A DNA stretch of 64,000 nt from CAWUJK01 sp963922865. Lineage in GTDB: Bacteria > Patescibacteriota > Gracilibacteria > BD1-5 > UBA6164. Location: positions 1-64,000 of the forward strand of contig CAWUJK010000004.1 of the NCBI GenBank assembly GCA_963922865.1, written 5' to 3'. A model generated the notes under the pieces. That model did no database searches. It worked only from the letters and a program-made list of their open reading frames with translations, and was not told where the DNA came from. Shown piece after piece: positions 10,627-20,967 of this stretch. A program made the translations under genes and the position numbers. Position 1 is the first letter of the stretch. Each line of letters begins with the position of its first letter.

Positions 10627-11323
10627 AGTTTACTATTTTTGTTATCCATTTATCTACTATATTTCTAGCTATAACATTGTTTGATTCAATCATTAATTTG
10701 TCTTCAAGTATTTCATCTAAAAAATTAATAAAAACTAAATTTTGTTTTATATAAGCTATTAAATTATCTAAAAAAGATATATATTCTTGTTTTTCAAGCT
10801 TATTTTTAAAAAAATAGGATATTAGGTTTTTAGAGTTATTATTTTGAAAACACTCTTTTATTAGATTCTGGTAAAACTCATTGTTAGTATTTACACTTTT
10901 GAAATTTAAATTAATAGTTCTAGCCCTAGATAAAATAGTATCTATTATTCAAGATTCAGATTTATTTGTCAAAAAAAATAAGTTATGTATTCAAGGTTCT
11001 TCAAATATTTTTAAACATGAATTTGATGCTCAAGTAGTAACCCTACTAAAATTTTCTATTATAAATATTTGTACTGTATAACCAGGTTTTGAATTTGATT
11101 TATTTAAAAAAAGTTTTATATCTTCTAGTTTAACTACTGAGGCATTATCCTCTAATTTAAACAAGTAATTATTTGGGATACCAAGGATTTTAAGTATTTC
11201 TATAGCATAAGATGAAGCCTTACTGTTTACAAGTTCTAAGTTTTCTCAAACAAATAAAAATGGAGAAATTTGTTGCTCCAATTTTATATTTTTTAGTATA
11301 TTTTTTACAATACTATTTTCCAT
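10619..11323 (-). CDS. holB: DNA polymerase III delta-prime-like subunit
   Basis: Clamp-loader family. The middle of the 234-aa protein matches the sensor-1 block: VQIFIIENFSRVTTGASNS, then CLKIFEEPGIHNLFFLT (family: ANALLKTLEEP), then TILSRART (SRC arginine-finger motif). No P-loop or Cys4 zinc site is visible (the P-loop position reads FVGENLELVN), and it is shorter than usual delta-prime, so it is the inactive-ATPase type. The start ATG overlaps the stop of the lipoprotein gene by one base; its own end overlaps the pilin-like start. Confidence 0.8.
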
Positions 11324-11679
11324 TACTCTAATTCTATACTCATAATATCTTCTCAAAGTATTTCTTCTATACTTATAGTATCTTCTAAATCTTTTGTTAA
11401 TTCTTCTACAGTTTTGTTTTGTTTTTCATCTTTTGTATGACCATTATCTATTATTTGTTCTAACATTTTCTTTTCTTTATTTTTTGCTTTTTCTTCTTGT
11501 AAATTTGCTTGTTTGTTTTTCTCAGAAGCCTGTTTTTTTATATTTTTTTGTCCTGCTTCTAACTCAATTTTTTTATTTTGATCTTGTTTCTCCTCTTCTA
11601 GTTTTGGATTACCAAAAATATTACAAGAACTTAAAACAAAAATAGAAATTAAAATTATGTATGTTTTAGCTTTAATCAT
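11323..11679 (-). CDS. Small lipoprotein, 118 aa
   Basis: A signal peptide with lipobox (IFVLSSC, Cys at about residue 19) predicts a lipid-anchored protein. The mature part is almost entirely charged (Lys, Glu, Gln) and should form a long helix or coiled coil. Read with TGA as Gly it extends beyond the apparent stop to end in GEDIMSIELE. It is the first gene of the operon running to 7543. Function unknown; a spacer or tether in the envelope is plausible. Confidence 0.72.
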
Positions 11680-11734
11680 TTTTTTTAATTAGTTAAATAA
11701 TTTTAAGATATTATATAAGAAAAAAATTTAAACA

Positions 11735-11771
11735 CAAAAAAAATTAAAACAAAAATACAAGTTTTAATTTT
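11735..11771 (-). terminator. Terminator of the 76-aa gene
   Basis: An 11-bp perfect stem (AAAATTAAAAC with GTTTTAATTTT, 10-nt loop), followed on the minus strand by a run of T, just downstream of the gene at 11793-12023. Confidence 0.6.
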
Positions 11772-11792
11772 ATAAATATTTTTTTATGAAAA

Positions 11793-12023
11793 CTAGGCAA
11801 TATTTTTTTTATCAAGATTATTTTCATTTTCTATTCTAGTTTTTGCAAGTATTTCTTCTTGATAATTTCTATATTGATTTAAATATTTTATCAAATCAGC
11901 TTCATTTACTCATTTTCTATATCAAATTACTCAAAAAATACTCATCTTGAATTTTTTAAGTAATTTGTTTGGAATATCTATGCAGTCTCCTGCATTATCT
12001 CTTATGTTTTCTATGTCTGCCAT
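11793..12023 (-). CDS. Hypothetical protein, 76 aa
   Basis: A short frame from ATG at 12023 (MADIENIRDNAGDCIDIPNK) to TAG, followed by its own terminator. The middle has SIFGVIGYRKGVNEADL (glycines as TGA), the C-terminus is charged and helical. No domain recognised. It diverges from dnaK across a 231-bp intergenic region, so the CIRCE operator there could also influence it. Confidence 0.6.
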
Positions 12024-12127
12024 AAGTATTTTTTAAATATAATCTATATTATAATAATAACATTGTTTAATATAAAAGTCAAGAAATATATACTCTATTG
12101 GTTTATTTTTAGTAAAAAAATATAAAA

Positions 12128-12154
12128 TTAGCACATAAACTAAAAAAGTGCTAA
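12128..12154. promoter_or_regulatory. CIRCE-like operator (HrcA site)
   Basis: TTAGCAC and GTGCTAA form an inverted repeat separated by exactly 13 bp, the geometry of the outer arms of the CIRCE consensus (TTAGCACTC-N9-GAGTGCTAA). Only the inner two bases of each arm differ. It lies about 100 bp upstream of dnaK, the classic HrcA target. hrcA itself is not in the window. Confidence 0.8.
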
Positions 12155-12161
12155 AAAATAT

Positions 12162-12189
12162 TTGACAAGAAAATAAAAAATGATAATAT
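12162..12189 (+). promoter_or_regulatory. dnaK promoter
   Basis: TTGACA at 12162-12167 and TAATAT at 12184-12189, separated by 16 bp, fit a housekeeping sigma promoter. It lies 7 bp downstream of the CIRCE repeat and 65 bp before the dnaK ATG. Confidence 0.6.
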
Positions 12190-12254
12190 AGTCTTGAAGT
12201 TATGAAAATAACTTAAAAATTAAAAACAATGTTTAAAACTTAATTAAAATAATT

Positions 12255-14186
12255 ATGGCAAAAATAATTTGAATAGATTTAGGTACAACCAATTCTTGTG
12301 TTTCTTTTATGGAATGATGAGAAGCAAAGGTTATACCAAACTCTGAATGAAACAGAACAACACCTAGTGTTGTGGCAAAAACTAAAGATGGAAGTATTAT
12401 TGTTGGTACTCCAGCAAAAAGACAACAAATAACAAATCCAGCCGAAACTATATATAGTGCAAAAAGATTTATTGGTAGAAAATTTGATGAAGTTTCTGAT
12501 GAAATAAAAAATGTTCCTTTTGAAGTAGTTAAAGGTAAGTCTTGAGAGGCTTTAATTAAATTTGATGGAAAAGAAGTTAGACCAGAAGAAATATCTAGTC
12601 ATATACTTATGAAACTTAAAGAAGATGCTGAAAAATTTTTAAATGATAAAGTTACTGAGGCTGTTATTACTGTTCCTGCTTACTTTAATGATGATCAAAG
12701 ACAAGCAACTATTAATGCTTGAAAAATTGCATGACTTGAGGTAAAAAGAATTGTAAACGAACCTACTGCTGCAGCTTTATCATATTGAGCTTGAAAATGA
12801 AAAAATGAAAAAATTGCGGTATTTGATTTAGGTTGAGGTACTTTTGATGTAAGTATTTTAGAATTATCAGATGAATGAACTTTTGAAGTTTTATCAACAA
12901 ATGGTGATACTCACCTTGGTTGAGATGATTTTGATAAAAAGTTAGTTGATTATATAACTACTGAATTTAAAAAAGATGAAGCAATAGATTTAATGTCTGA
13001 CCCTATGGCTCTTCAAAGAGTAAGAGATGAAGCTGAAAAAGCCAAAAAAGAATTAAGCAGTACAACTAGTTATGATGTTAATTTACCATATATAACAGTA
13101 TCTAATTGAGTTCCAAAAAATTTAATGATGACTATTACTAGAGCAAAGTTTGAAGAACTAACTTCTGATTTGGCAACTAGATCTATAGAACCTTGTAAAA
13201 AAGCGCTGGAAGACGCTTGATTATCTACAAGCGATTTAAACCAAGTACTTCTTGTTTGAGGTTCAACTAGAATACCTTTAGTCAAACAAAAAGTAGAAGA
13301 ATTTTTTGCTAAAAAACCAAATGAGTGAGTAAACCCAGATGAAGCCGTTGCTATGTGAGCAGCAGTTCAGGCTGGTATAATTGGTTGAGATGTAACTGAT
13401 GTATTATTACTTGATGTCACACCATTATCTCTATGAATAGAAACAATGTGATCTATATCTACAAAAATGATAACTAGAAATACTACAATCCCAGCATCTA
13501 AAACTGAAACTTTCTCAACAGCAGTAGATAATCAACCATCAGTAGAAATACATGTATTACAATGAGAAAGAGAAATGGCAGCAGATAATAAATCTCTTTG
13601 AAGATTTATGCTTGATCAAATTGCTCCAGCGCCTAGATGAGTACCACAAATAGAAGTTAGTTTTGATATAGATGCAAACTGAGTACTTACAGTTAAAGCA
13701 AAAGATAAATCAACTGGGAAAGAACAGCATATTACAATTCAAGGTAGTACAGGTATGGATGAAGCCGAAGTTGATAGGTTAGTAAAAGAAGCAGAAGCGA
13801 AAAAAGACGAAGATAAAAAGAAAAAAGAAAGTATAGATGCTAGAAATATGGCAGATTCTACAGCCTACCAAGCACAAAAAATGATTGATGATAATAAAGA
13901 TAAGATAGATGAAGCTGACAAAGTCGAGCTTGAAGAAAAAATAGCAAACATAAAAAAAGCTATGGAAAATACACAAGCTACTAAGGAAGAATTAGAAGCC
14001 CCTACAAAGCAACTAAATGATTCTATGATGAAAATAGGACAAAAACTTCACCAAGCATGAGCTAATACATCATGATGAGTAGATGAGCAAGCTTGAGAAA
14101 CTAAAACAGATAATTGAAATGACCCCGTTGTTGATGCTGAAGAAGTAAAAGAAGATTGAGATGATAAAAATACTACTAGAGTATAA
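12255..14186 (+). CDS. dnaK: Chaperone DnaK (Hsp70)
   Basis: A full-length 643-aa Hsp70. The actin-like ATPase domain shows IIGIDLGTTNSCVS, AVITVPAYFNDDQRQAT, NEPTAAALSYG, VFDLGGGTFDVSILE and LLVGGSTRIP. The substrate domain shows DVTPLSLGIET and a helical lid. The tail ends in an acidic segment (EEVKEDGDD) and TTRV rather than EEVD-like ends. TGA supplies many invariant glycines, for example the middle Gly of DLGGGTFD, which is strong evidence for the code. Preceded by a CIRCE site and followed by a GC-rich terminator; grpE and dnaJ are not adjacent. Confidence 0.98.
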
Positions 14187-14213
14187 AAAAATCCCTCGAA
14201 AGAGGGATTTTTA
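14187..14213 (+). terminator. dnaK terminator
   Basis: A 9-bp stem AAATCCCTC/GAGGGATTT with a GAAA loop and a following T tract, 2 nt after the dnaK stop. The intergenic rest to 14364 shows nothing I can support. Confidence 0.85.
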
Positions 14214-14364
14214 ATTTATATATTAATGATATTTATATATTTTATTACAATAATAATCGTCCTCAATGGGGAAGAAAAAAACTGACTCCTATACAATACA
14301 GAAATCATCTTAATAATAATTAAAGTCTTTTTTATTCAACTCTTCTTTTAGGGGTTCATATCAA

Positions 14365-15654
14365 TTAGATCTTTTTTATTTCTATATCTCATATCTTGCT
14401 TTCAGTTATATCTAAAACTTTGAATTCAAGTCTAGTTCATTTGTTTTTTTCTTTAGAGATAATTTTAAATATAATTTTTTCTCAGTTACTTGGAAATCTT
14501 TTAAGTTTTCCTGTAAGCATGTAACTAATAGTTTCTCAAGAAAATTCTTGCTGAGATAATCATAAGTCATTGTAATCTAAGTTAAGCTTTTCTAATAATT
14601 CCTCGAATAAAACGCTAGAATCTACTATTAAACTATCACTTCATACTTTTCTTATATCATCAGTTTCTTTATCAGTTTCATCCCTTATTTCTCAAAAAAT
14701 TTCTTCCATTATATCTTCTAGGGTTATTAAACCAGCTACTCAACCATACTCATCCATAACTATTGCTAAATGCCTTCTAGAGTTTTGAAATACCTTTAAA
14801 ACAGAATCTATATGTTGATTTAGAGGAACTCTAAGGACTTCTCTTAGTTCTAAATCTTTTAATTTTTTATTCTTGTCTTTGTCTAATATATCTCTCACGC
14901 TCATTATATGAGTTATTTTATCAATAGTAGAATCATATACTGGTATTCTAGAGTGAGTATGACTCATAAAATATTTTATAGCTTTTTCTACTGTGATGTT
15001 ATTTGATACTGCCTCTATTTTTATTCTTGGAGTCATTATCTCTTCAACATCAGTATTTGAGAATTCTAATATATTTTTTATTTTTTTATGTTCATCATAT
15101 TTAATAGCTCAAGTTTCTTTTCATATATCCATAAAACTCTCTACTTCTTCTTCTGTTATTTCTTCAACATCTGTTTTTTTAGAAAATATTTTTATAATAA
15201 CTTCTAATAAAATTATTATAGGATATAAAAGTATCATAAGTATTTTATATATAGGAGCTACAATTAATGATATGTTAGTGGAATTTTTAGTAGCTATTGA
15301 TTTAGGTATTATTTCACCAAAGAGTAAAAGCAAAAAAGTTACTATTCAAGTTGATATTCAGACAGCACTAGCTTCATTTAATCACATACCTCAAGATTTT
15401 GCTATACTAATAGCTATAGCTGTAGCAAAAGCAGCAGCACTAGTATTTACCAAATTATTTCAAATAAGAATAGTAATTAATAGCCTATCATTGTTTTTTT
15501 TAATTTTTTTTAAGCAAGCACTTCAAAATTTAGCCTTTTTAACAAGAGACTCTATTTTATGCTGACTTAAACTCATAAGAGCAATTTCTGTTCACGAAAA
15601 AAAAGCAGATAAAAGAAATAGAATTATAAACAATAATATTTGTATGAAATCCAT
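14365..15654 (-). CDS. CNNM/CorC-HlyC family membrane protein with CBS domains
   Basis: A 429-aa transporter or regulator of divalent cations (Mg2+/Co2+ family). Residues 1-190 form the CNNM membrane domain: MDFIQILLFIILFLLSAFFS, three further helices and the LLFGEIIPKSIA motif. The CBS pair follows (EIMTPRIKIEAV, HSRIPVYDSTIDKI, AIVMDEYGGVAGLITLEDI). The C-terminus holds the CorC_HlyC domain ending in RLEFKVLDI. It is divergent from the glycosyltransferase pair. TGA supplies the Gly of EYGGVAG. Confidence 0.92.
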
Positions 15655-15855
15655 GATATTTTTTTCTTTAATTTAAAACTAATTACTAAGCTGAAATTAT
15701 AGAAGAAAAATAATAATTTCAAGTTTTTATTTTACATAATATTAAACAAAAAAGTATAAAAATATTATATAATTAAAAGTATATAATACTATTGTAAATA
15801 ATAAATTATTAATATAATTAGTTTATATTCTATACAATAAATTAAAATAATTTAG

Positions 15856-16956
15856 ATGGAAAAACAAAAAAAACCAATAATACTACATGATACTTTTTTA
15901 TATAAATGATGATGAGAGAGATTAATGATAATGATGCAAAAAGCTTTGAACTGTGATATAGCTACTTGATTTGTGAGTAAAGGTAGTTTTGATCTAAAAA
16001 AAGAAATAACAGACAAAAAAATTTATGAATTTAGTAGTGAAATTTTCTCAAAATGATTTAGACATATAAAATTAAAAATAGCATTTTTATTTAATTCAAA
16101 AATATTAAAAAATTATGACACAGTAATTTTTTCTTGAGATTGTTTAAGCGCTGTTAGAAATTGTAAACCATGAGCTAAAAAAATTTATTATTGTCATACC
16201 CCTCCTAGATATTTATATGATTTAAGATGAGAATACATTAAAAAAGTAAAGTGGTATATGAGAATACCATTTGAGATAATTTCTTTTGTATTTAAAAAAA
16301 TGTATGAGTCAGATATAAAAAAAATGGATTTAATATTAACAAACTCGATAAACACGCAAAACAGATTGAAAAAATTTTTATGATATGATTCAAAAATAAT
16401 TTATCCACCAGTTAAACTAGAAGAATTTACATATTTGAAAGAGTGAGATTATTATCTTAGTTTTGCAAGACTTTCAAGTGCTAAAAGAGTTGATAAAATA
16501 GTTAAAGCATTTACAAAAATTCCAAACAAAAAATTAATTGTAATTTATTGAAAAAATGACCCTCAAAAAGAGGAAATATTTGAGCTTTGAAGATGATACG
16601 GAAATATAGAATTCGTTTATTTTAAAGATAACATTTGATTTAATGAATGTGTGTGATCTTGTATAGCTACAATTTATGTACCAATAGATGAAGATTTTTG
16701 AATGAGCCCTATTGAATCTATGGCGGCTTGAAAACCAGTATTATGAGTAAATGAAGGTTGACTCAAAGAATCTATAATACACAAAAAAACAGGCTATCTA
16801 ATTGAAAAATGAGCAAAAATTGATGATATAATAAAAGCTCTTGACTATTTAACACTAGAAAAATGTTTAAATATGAAAAATGATTGTGAAAAAAGAGCAA
16901 GAGATTTTTCTTATGAAAATTTTGAAAAACAAATAAACAAATACGCAAATAATTAA
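15856..16956 (+). CDS. Family 4 glycosyltransferase
   Basis: A 366-aa GT-B enzyme. The N-terminal part has the GGGERL start loop (KGGGERLMIMMQKAL) and YYCHTPPRYLYDLRGEY. The linker has IIYPPV, and the C-terminal nucleotide-sugar domain has DEDFGMSPIESMAAGKPVLGVNEGG, the E-x7-E motif of GT4 mannosyl/glucosyl transferases. It is probably an envelope glycan or O-antigen-like enzyme acting on the cytosolic membrane face. It is followed after 26 nt by a related glycosyltransferase; the two probably work in sequence. Confidence 0.9.
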
Positions 16957-16982
16957 ATATTAACTAAATTATAATAAAGCCT

Positions 16983-18110
16983 ATGGAAAAAAGTCTCCAA
17001 AATAAAAAAATAGCAATAGTTTGTGATTGGATAAAAGATTGGTGAGGAGCAGAACAAGTTTTGAGACAATTTATGGAAATATTTCCTAACGCTGATATTT
17101 TTACATCAGTATTTTTTCAAGAAAATAATCCTATATTTAATTGAAGAAAAATAAAAACTAGTTTTATACAAAAAATACCTATTTTAAATAAATCACATAA
17201 ATTAGCTTTAAATTTAAGACCTTTAGCTTTTGAGTGATTTGATTTAAGTTCATATGATATAGTAATAACCTCAACAAGTGCTGAAAGTAAATGAGTTATA
17301 ACCAAACCAGAAACTATACAAATAACATATTGTCATACACCTACTAGATATTTTTGGAGTCATTATCATGAATATTTAAATATGATGGAGTTTTGATGAT
17401 TTTTAAACTTTATCTGAAAAATATTTGCTCCAAAAATGATACATAAACTAAGAAAATGGGACTTTATAGCTTCTCAAAGAAGTGATTACTATATAGCAAA
17501 CTCTCAAAATACCTCTTTAAGAATTTCAAAATACTATAGAAGAAGTTCTGATGTGATATATCCTCCAGTTAATATAAAAGAATTTAATTTGGTTGAAAAT
17601 AAAAAAAATTATTATTTGTATGTGTGAAGATGTATACCCTACAAAAAATTTGATTTAATAGTTGAAAGTTTTAATGAAAATAAAAAAAAGTTAATTTTAG
17701 TAACAAATACTGATAATAAACTATATAAAGATTTAAAATCTAAATCAAATTCTAATATTGTTTGGAAATTAAACATATCTAGAAAAAAAACAATAGAACT
17801 TTTTGAAAATGCAAAATGATTTTTATTTCCCCCAGAAGAAGATTTTTGAATAGTTCCATTAGAGTCTATGGCATGCTGAACTCCTGTTATTGCTTATGGT
17901 AAATGAGGAGCTCTTGAAACAGTTATAGATAAAAAAACTGGAATATTTTTTGATAAACAAACAAAAGAATCTTTAAATAAGGCTATAAAAGATTTTGAAA
18001 AAATAGAATTTAATGCTAAAATAATAAGGAAACAAGCAGAAAAGTTTGATATTGATATATTTAAAAAGAAAATTTTAAATTTTATTAATAGTAAATATTT
18101 TAATAAATAG
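16983..18110 (+). CDS. Family 4 glycosyltransferase, paralogue of the upstream gene
   Basis: A 375-aa GT-B enzyme with the same motifs as the preceding gene: WGGAEQVLRQFMEIFP, ITYCHTPTRYFWSHYHEY, VIYPPVNI, and the C-terminal EEDFGIVPLESMACGTPVIAYG with the E-x7-E catalytic pair. The order and sequence suggest an ancient tandem duplication. The acceptor sugar cannot be deduced. Confidence 0.9.
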
Positions 18111-18112
18111 TT

Positions 18113-18139
18113 TTGACTTTTTAATAAAAAGTATATACT
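18113..18139 (+). promoter_or_regulatory. Possible promoter for the coiled-coil/clpP pair
   Basis: TTGACT at 18113 and TATACT at 18134 with a 15-bp spacer, 32 nt upstream of the ATG at 18171. The spacer is short, so this is tentative. Confidence 0.35.
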
Positions 18140-18170
18140 AATTATATATTATTTATTTTAAAAAAATATT

Positions 18171-18512
18171 ATGACTAGTGAAGAAAAAATAGATATAATT
18201 TTATCTAAACTAACAAATTTAGAGCAATGACAATCTAAATTAGAGCAATGACAATCTAAATTAGAGCAATGACAATCTAAATTAGAACAACGACAATCTA
18301 AACTAGAGCAACGAATGTCTAAGTTAGAATATGATATTTGAGTTCTTAGAGATGATTTTATTGATTTTAAAGATGAGCTGTGAGATAATTTTGAAAATAT
18401 AAATAAATTGATAGATCAATCTTTTGAAAAAATTAATGAAAATATAGCTTATCAAGATAAAGTTATTGAGATTGAAAAAATAATACACTCAAGAAATAGA
18501 ACTTTTAATTAA
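18171..18512 (+). CDS. Coiled-coil protein with exact heptad repeats, 113 aa
   Basis: After a short helix (MTSEEKIDIILSKLTNLEQ) the protein repeats the heptad QSKLEQG/QSKLEQR several times, encoded by a 21-bp tandem DNA repeat. It then continues as a second predicted helix to residue 113. The whole chain is likely one long parallel coiled coil. No membrane segment. It lies 18 nt upstream of clpP and is probably co-transcribed. Function unknown; repeat number could vary between strains. Confidence 0.7.
18219..18323 (+). repeat. 21-bp tandem repeat, five units
   Basis: Units start at 18219, 18240, 18261, 18282 and 18303. The first three are identical; the fourth and fifth diverge at a few positions. 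The repeat is in frame and encodes one heptad per unit. In units 1-3 the fourth codon is TGA (Gly), in units 4-5 it is CGA. Confidence 0.9.
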
Positions 18513-18529
18513 TATTTAACAAAAATAAA

Positions 18530-19147
18530 ATGTCACATATTTGAAAAACAAACAAGCAAATTATTTCTACTTTAATCCCTACCGTAATTGATAAAACACC
18601 ATCTTGAGAAAGAGCTTATGATATATATTCTAGACTTTTAGAAGATAGAGTAGTATTTTTAGGTGATGCTATTAATAGTAGTGTAGCAAACACAGTTATT
18701 GCACAATTATTATTTTTAGAAAAACAGGACTCAAAAGCTCCTATAATAATGTATGTTAACTCTCCAGGATGACATGTTACAGCATGACTTGCTATTTATG
18801 ATACCATGCAATATATATCTTGCCCTGTACATACTGTTTCAATCTGACTTTCAGCAAGTATGTGATCAATAATATTAGCCTGATGAGAAAAAGGTAAAAG
18901 ATTCGCTTTACCACATAGTGAAATAATGATACACCAACCATTATGAGGAGCAGAATGACAAGCAGTAGATATAAAACTAGCAGCTGAACATATAATTAAA
19001 ACTTGAGATAGGTTGTATAAAATTCTAGCAAAACATACTTGAAAAGATATAAAACAAGTAGAAAAAGATTGTGATAGAGATAATTTTATGACAGCTGAAG
19101 AAGCATTAAAATACGGATTAATAGATAAAATAATTAAAAATAAATAA
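18530..19147 (+). CDS. clpP: ATP-dependent Clp protease proteolytic subunit
   Basis: The 205-aa serine peptidase forms the ClpP barrel that degrades proteins fed by ClpX/ClpA ATPases. The core matches closely: RLLEDRVVFLGDAINSSVAN, IIMYVNSPGGHVTAGLAIYD, then the nucleophile Ser110 in GLSASMG and His135 in SEIMIHQPLGG. Asp184 is in DRDNFMTAEEALKYGLID. The N-terminus is slightly extended (MSHIGKTNKQ), so a propeptide is possible. A bidirectional terminator separates it from the convergent polyprenyl synthase gene. Confidence 0.95.
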
Positions 19148-19162
19148 ACTAATACTTGCAAT

Positions 19163-19204
19163 AAAAAAGCATTAGATAATCAATATTATATCCAATGCTT
19201 TTTT
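19163..19204. terminator. Bidirectional terminator between clpP and polyprenyl synthase
   Basis: AAAAAAGCATT pairs with AATGCTTTTTT around a 20-nt loop; the A run on one side and T run on the other allow termination in both directions. Confidence 0.75.
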
Positions 19205-19222
19205 GTTTACTAAAAATAATAT

Positions 19223-20128
19223 TTATTTTTTTCTATTTCAAATATAGTTTACTAAAAAATTAAGTTTTTCTGAAGTCAAGTCTTTTATATCTTCTAAGCA
19301 TTCTTTTATTAAATGTTTTAATTTTAATTTTGATTTCTTTATTCAAATAAAATATACAAAACCTTTTTCCTCTCATCCAATACTCTTCCCTGTTTCTTCA
19401 ATAGTTCATTCTACATCAAGTAAATCATCCTTTATTTGAAATGCTAAACCTATTTTTTTTCAAAAATTAATATAGTGCCTTATCTTATTTTTTCTTTTTT
19501 TATCTTTAGTTTCTAAGCATAGATTTCATAATATTAAACCTCATTTTATAGACATCTCAATCAAAGCTCAAGTTTTTTTATTATGAGTTTCAATTAAATT
19601 ATCAATATTTAGCTCTTTAGGATTATATTCATAATATAAGTCTAATACTTGACCTCCAATCATTCAATTTATTCAAACAGCATCTCAAAATAATTTTATA
19701 AGTGATATATTTCAAATACTAGATATTAATTCAAAAGATAAGGAATTAAGTAAATCTCAAACTAAAATAGCATTATATTCACCATATTTTTTCCACACAG
19801 TAAGTTCTCATCTTCTCAATACATCATTATCCATACAAGGTAAATCATCATGAACAAGAGAGTAAGCATGTAATAATTCCAAAGCAATACAAAACTTGAT
19901 TATTTTTTCATTGTTTTGTATTTCACTAATACTTTTTCATGAAATAATTAAATAAAATTCTAGAGCTAGCACTGATCTGACTCTTTTTCATCACTTACAA
20001 GCATAAATAGTTGCTTGTTTTATAGTTTCCATTGCTTTACTATTTTGTTTTTCAAAATGTTTTTCTAAGTAATCTTTAATGCAAAAATCTATTTTTTCTT
20101 TATAATTATAATACCAATTTGGGAGCAT
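19223..20128 (-). CDS. ispA: Polyprenyl (farnesyl/geranylgeranyl-type) diphosphate synthase
   Basis: Chain-elongating prenyltransferase making the allylic precursor for UppS. The 301-aa product carries the first aspartate-rich motif in LVHDDLPCMDND and the second in FQIKDDLLDVEG. It also has GGQVLDLYYE and the GKRVRSVLALEFY-like substrate segment. The DDLPCMDND spacing is that of bacterial FPP synthases. It lies downstream of uppS (30-nt gap) in the same orientation, a logical pair for undecaprenyl phosphate. Confidence 0.9.
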
Positions 20129-20158
20129 ATATTTTTTAAAGGTTAATTATTATATTTT

Positions 20159-20860
20159 CTATCTTCAAAAATTCCTTTTACTATTTCTAAATGTTTCTAT
20201 AACTTTATTTAGTTCGTTTTCATCAAATTCAGGCCATTTTTTATTCGTAAAATAGTATTCACTATATTCACTATCAAATAACATAAATCAGGAATGTCTT
20301 ATATTTCATCCTGTTCTAACAATCATATCAATTACTGGAAATTTTCAGGTATCTGTATAATTTCTAAATTCTTGTTTAGTTAATTTTTCAGGATCAATTC
20401 AAGATTTTATGATTTTTTTTGTTGCTCTTATTATTTCATCTTGTCATCAATAAATAAGTCATATAATTAGAGTAATTCAGCTATTACCTTTAGTTTTTTC
20501 TTTGACTCTTTTTAGCACTTCTTGTGATTCTTGAGGGAGCTTAGAAATATCTCATATAGTTTCAAATTTTAAATTTTTGTTTAACATTTTTCATAAAAAT
20601 GATTCTATATTGTTTATTAAATTAATTATTCATTTTATCTCTTCTTTTGGTCTTTTTTGTAAATTATCTGTAGATAATGCCCAAAGTGTTAAATATTTTA
20701 TTCATTTTTTTTCTGCAAGTTCAGTTATTTTTACAACATTATCAGCTCATGCTTTATGTCAAGCAATAGCTGGCATAAATTTTGACTTAGCCCATCTACG
20801 GTTTCAGTCCATTATTATTCATAAGTGATTTATGGTAGAAATTATATTATTTTTTGACAT
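20159..20860 (-). CDS. uppS: Isoprenyl transferase (undecaprenyl diphosphate synthase)
   Basis: Cis-prenyltransferase building the lipid carrier for peptidoglycan and surface glycans. The 233-aa protein begins with the catalytic block IIMDGNRRWAKS and KAGADNVVKITELAEKKGIKYLTLWALSTDN-type residues. It ends with VDMIVRTGG-type and FMLFDSEYSEYYFTNKKWPEF. The upstream leader contains the GC-rich structured element at 20891-20963, ending 31 nt before the ATG. No Shine-Dalgarno is seen. Confidence 0.93.
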
Positions 20861-20890
20861 TTTTTTATTTTAGTGTTAATATTTATTTAT

Positions 20891-20963
20891 GAAGAGTCTC
20901 GACCACTCTTCAGACTTAAGGTTTTATGGAGCCTTGCTACCTGTAGAGTAGACAAAAATCCAT
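20891..20963. ncRNA. Structured GC-rich element, candidate small RNA or uppS leader
   Basis: About 43% G+C in a much more AT-rich surrounding. One hairpin is a perfect 7-bp stem (GAAGAGT/ACTCTTC at 20891-20911). A second stem ATGGA (20926-20930) with TCCAT (20959-20963) encloses a CTAC/GTAG hairpin. AAGG at 20919-20922 with CCTT is a competing pairing. On the plus strand the ATGGA stem runs into T7, like a terminator; on the minus strand it would be the leader of uppS. It does not fit a tRNA, SRP RNA or a riboswitch class I know. Strand and function undecided. Confidence 0.5.
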
Positions 20964-20967
20964 TTTT

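Noticed and set aside
12255..14186. Apparent mass pseudogenisation by in-frame TGA
   Set aside because: TGA always aligns with glycine in conserved motifs, so these are intact genes in code 25, not decayed ones; selenocysteine is also excluded because of position and number.
14993..15565. Hydrophobic plus-strand frame of 190 codons
   Set aside because: It is the antisense shadow of the CNNM membrane domain and has no motifs of its own.
18219..18323. CRISPR-like repeat array
   Set aside because: Units are directly adjacent without spacers and keep the reading frame of a coiled coil.
20891..20963. tRNA or SRP RNA
   Set aside because: No acceptor stem closes the cloverleaf on either strand, and the conserved GGAA/AGCA core of SRP RNA is missing.
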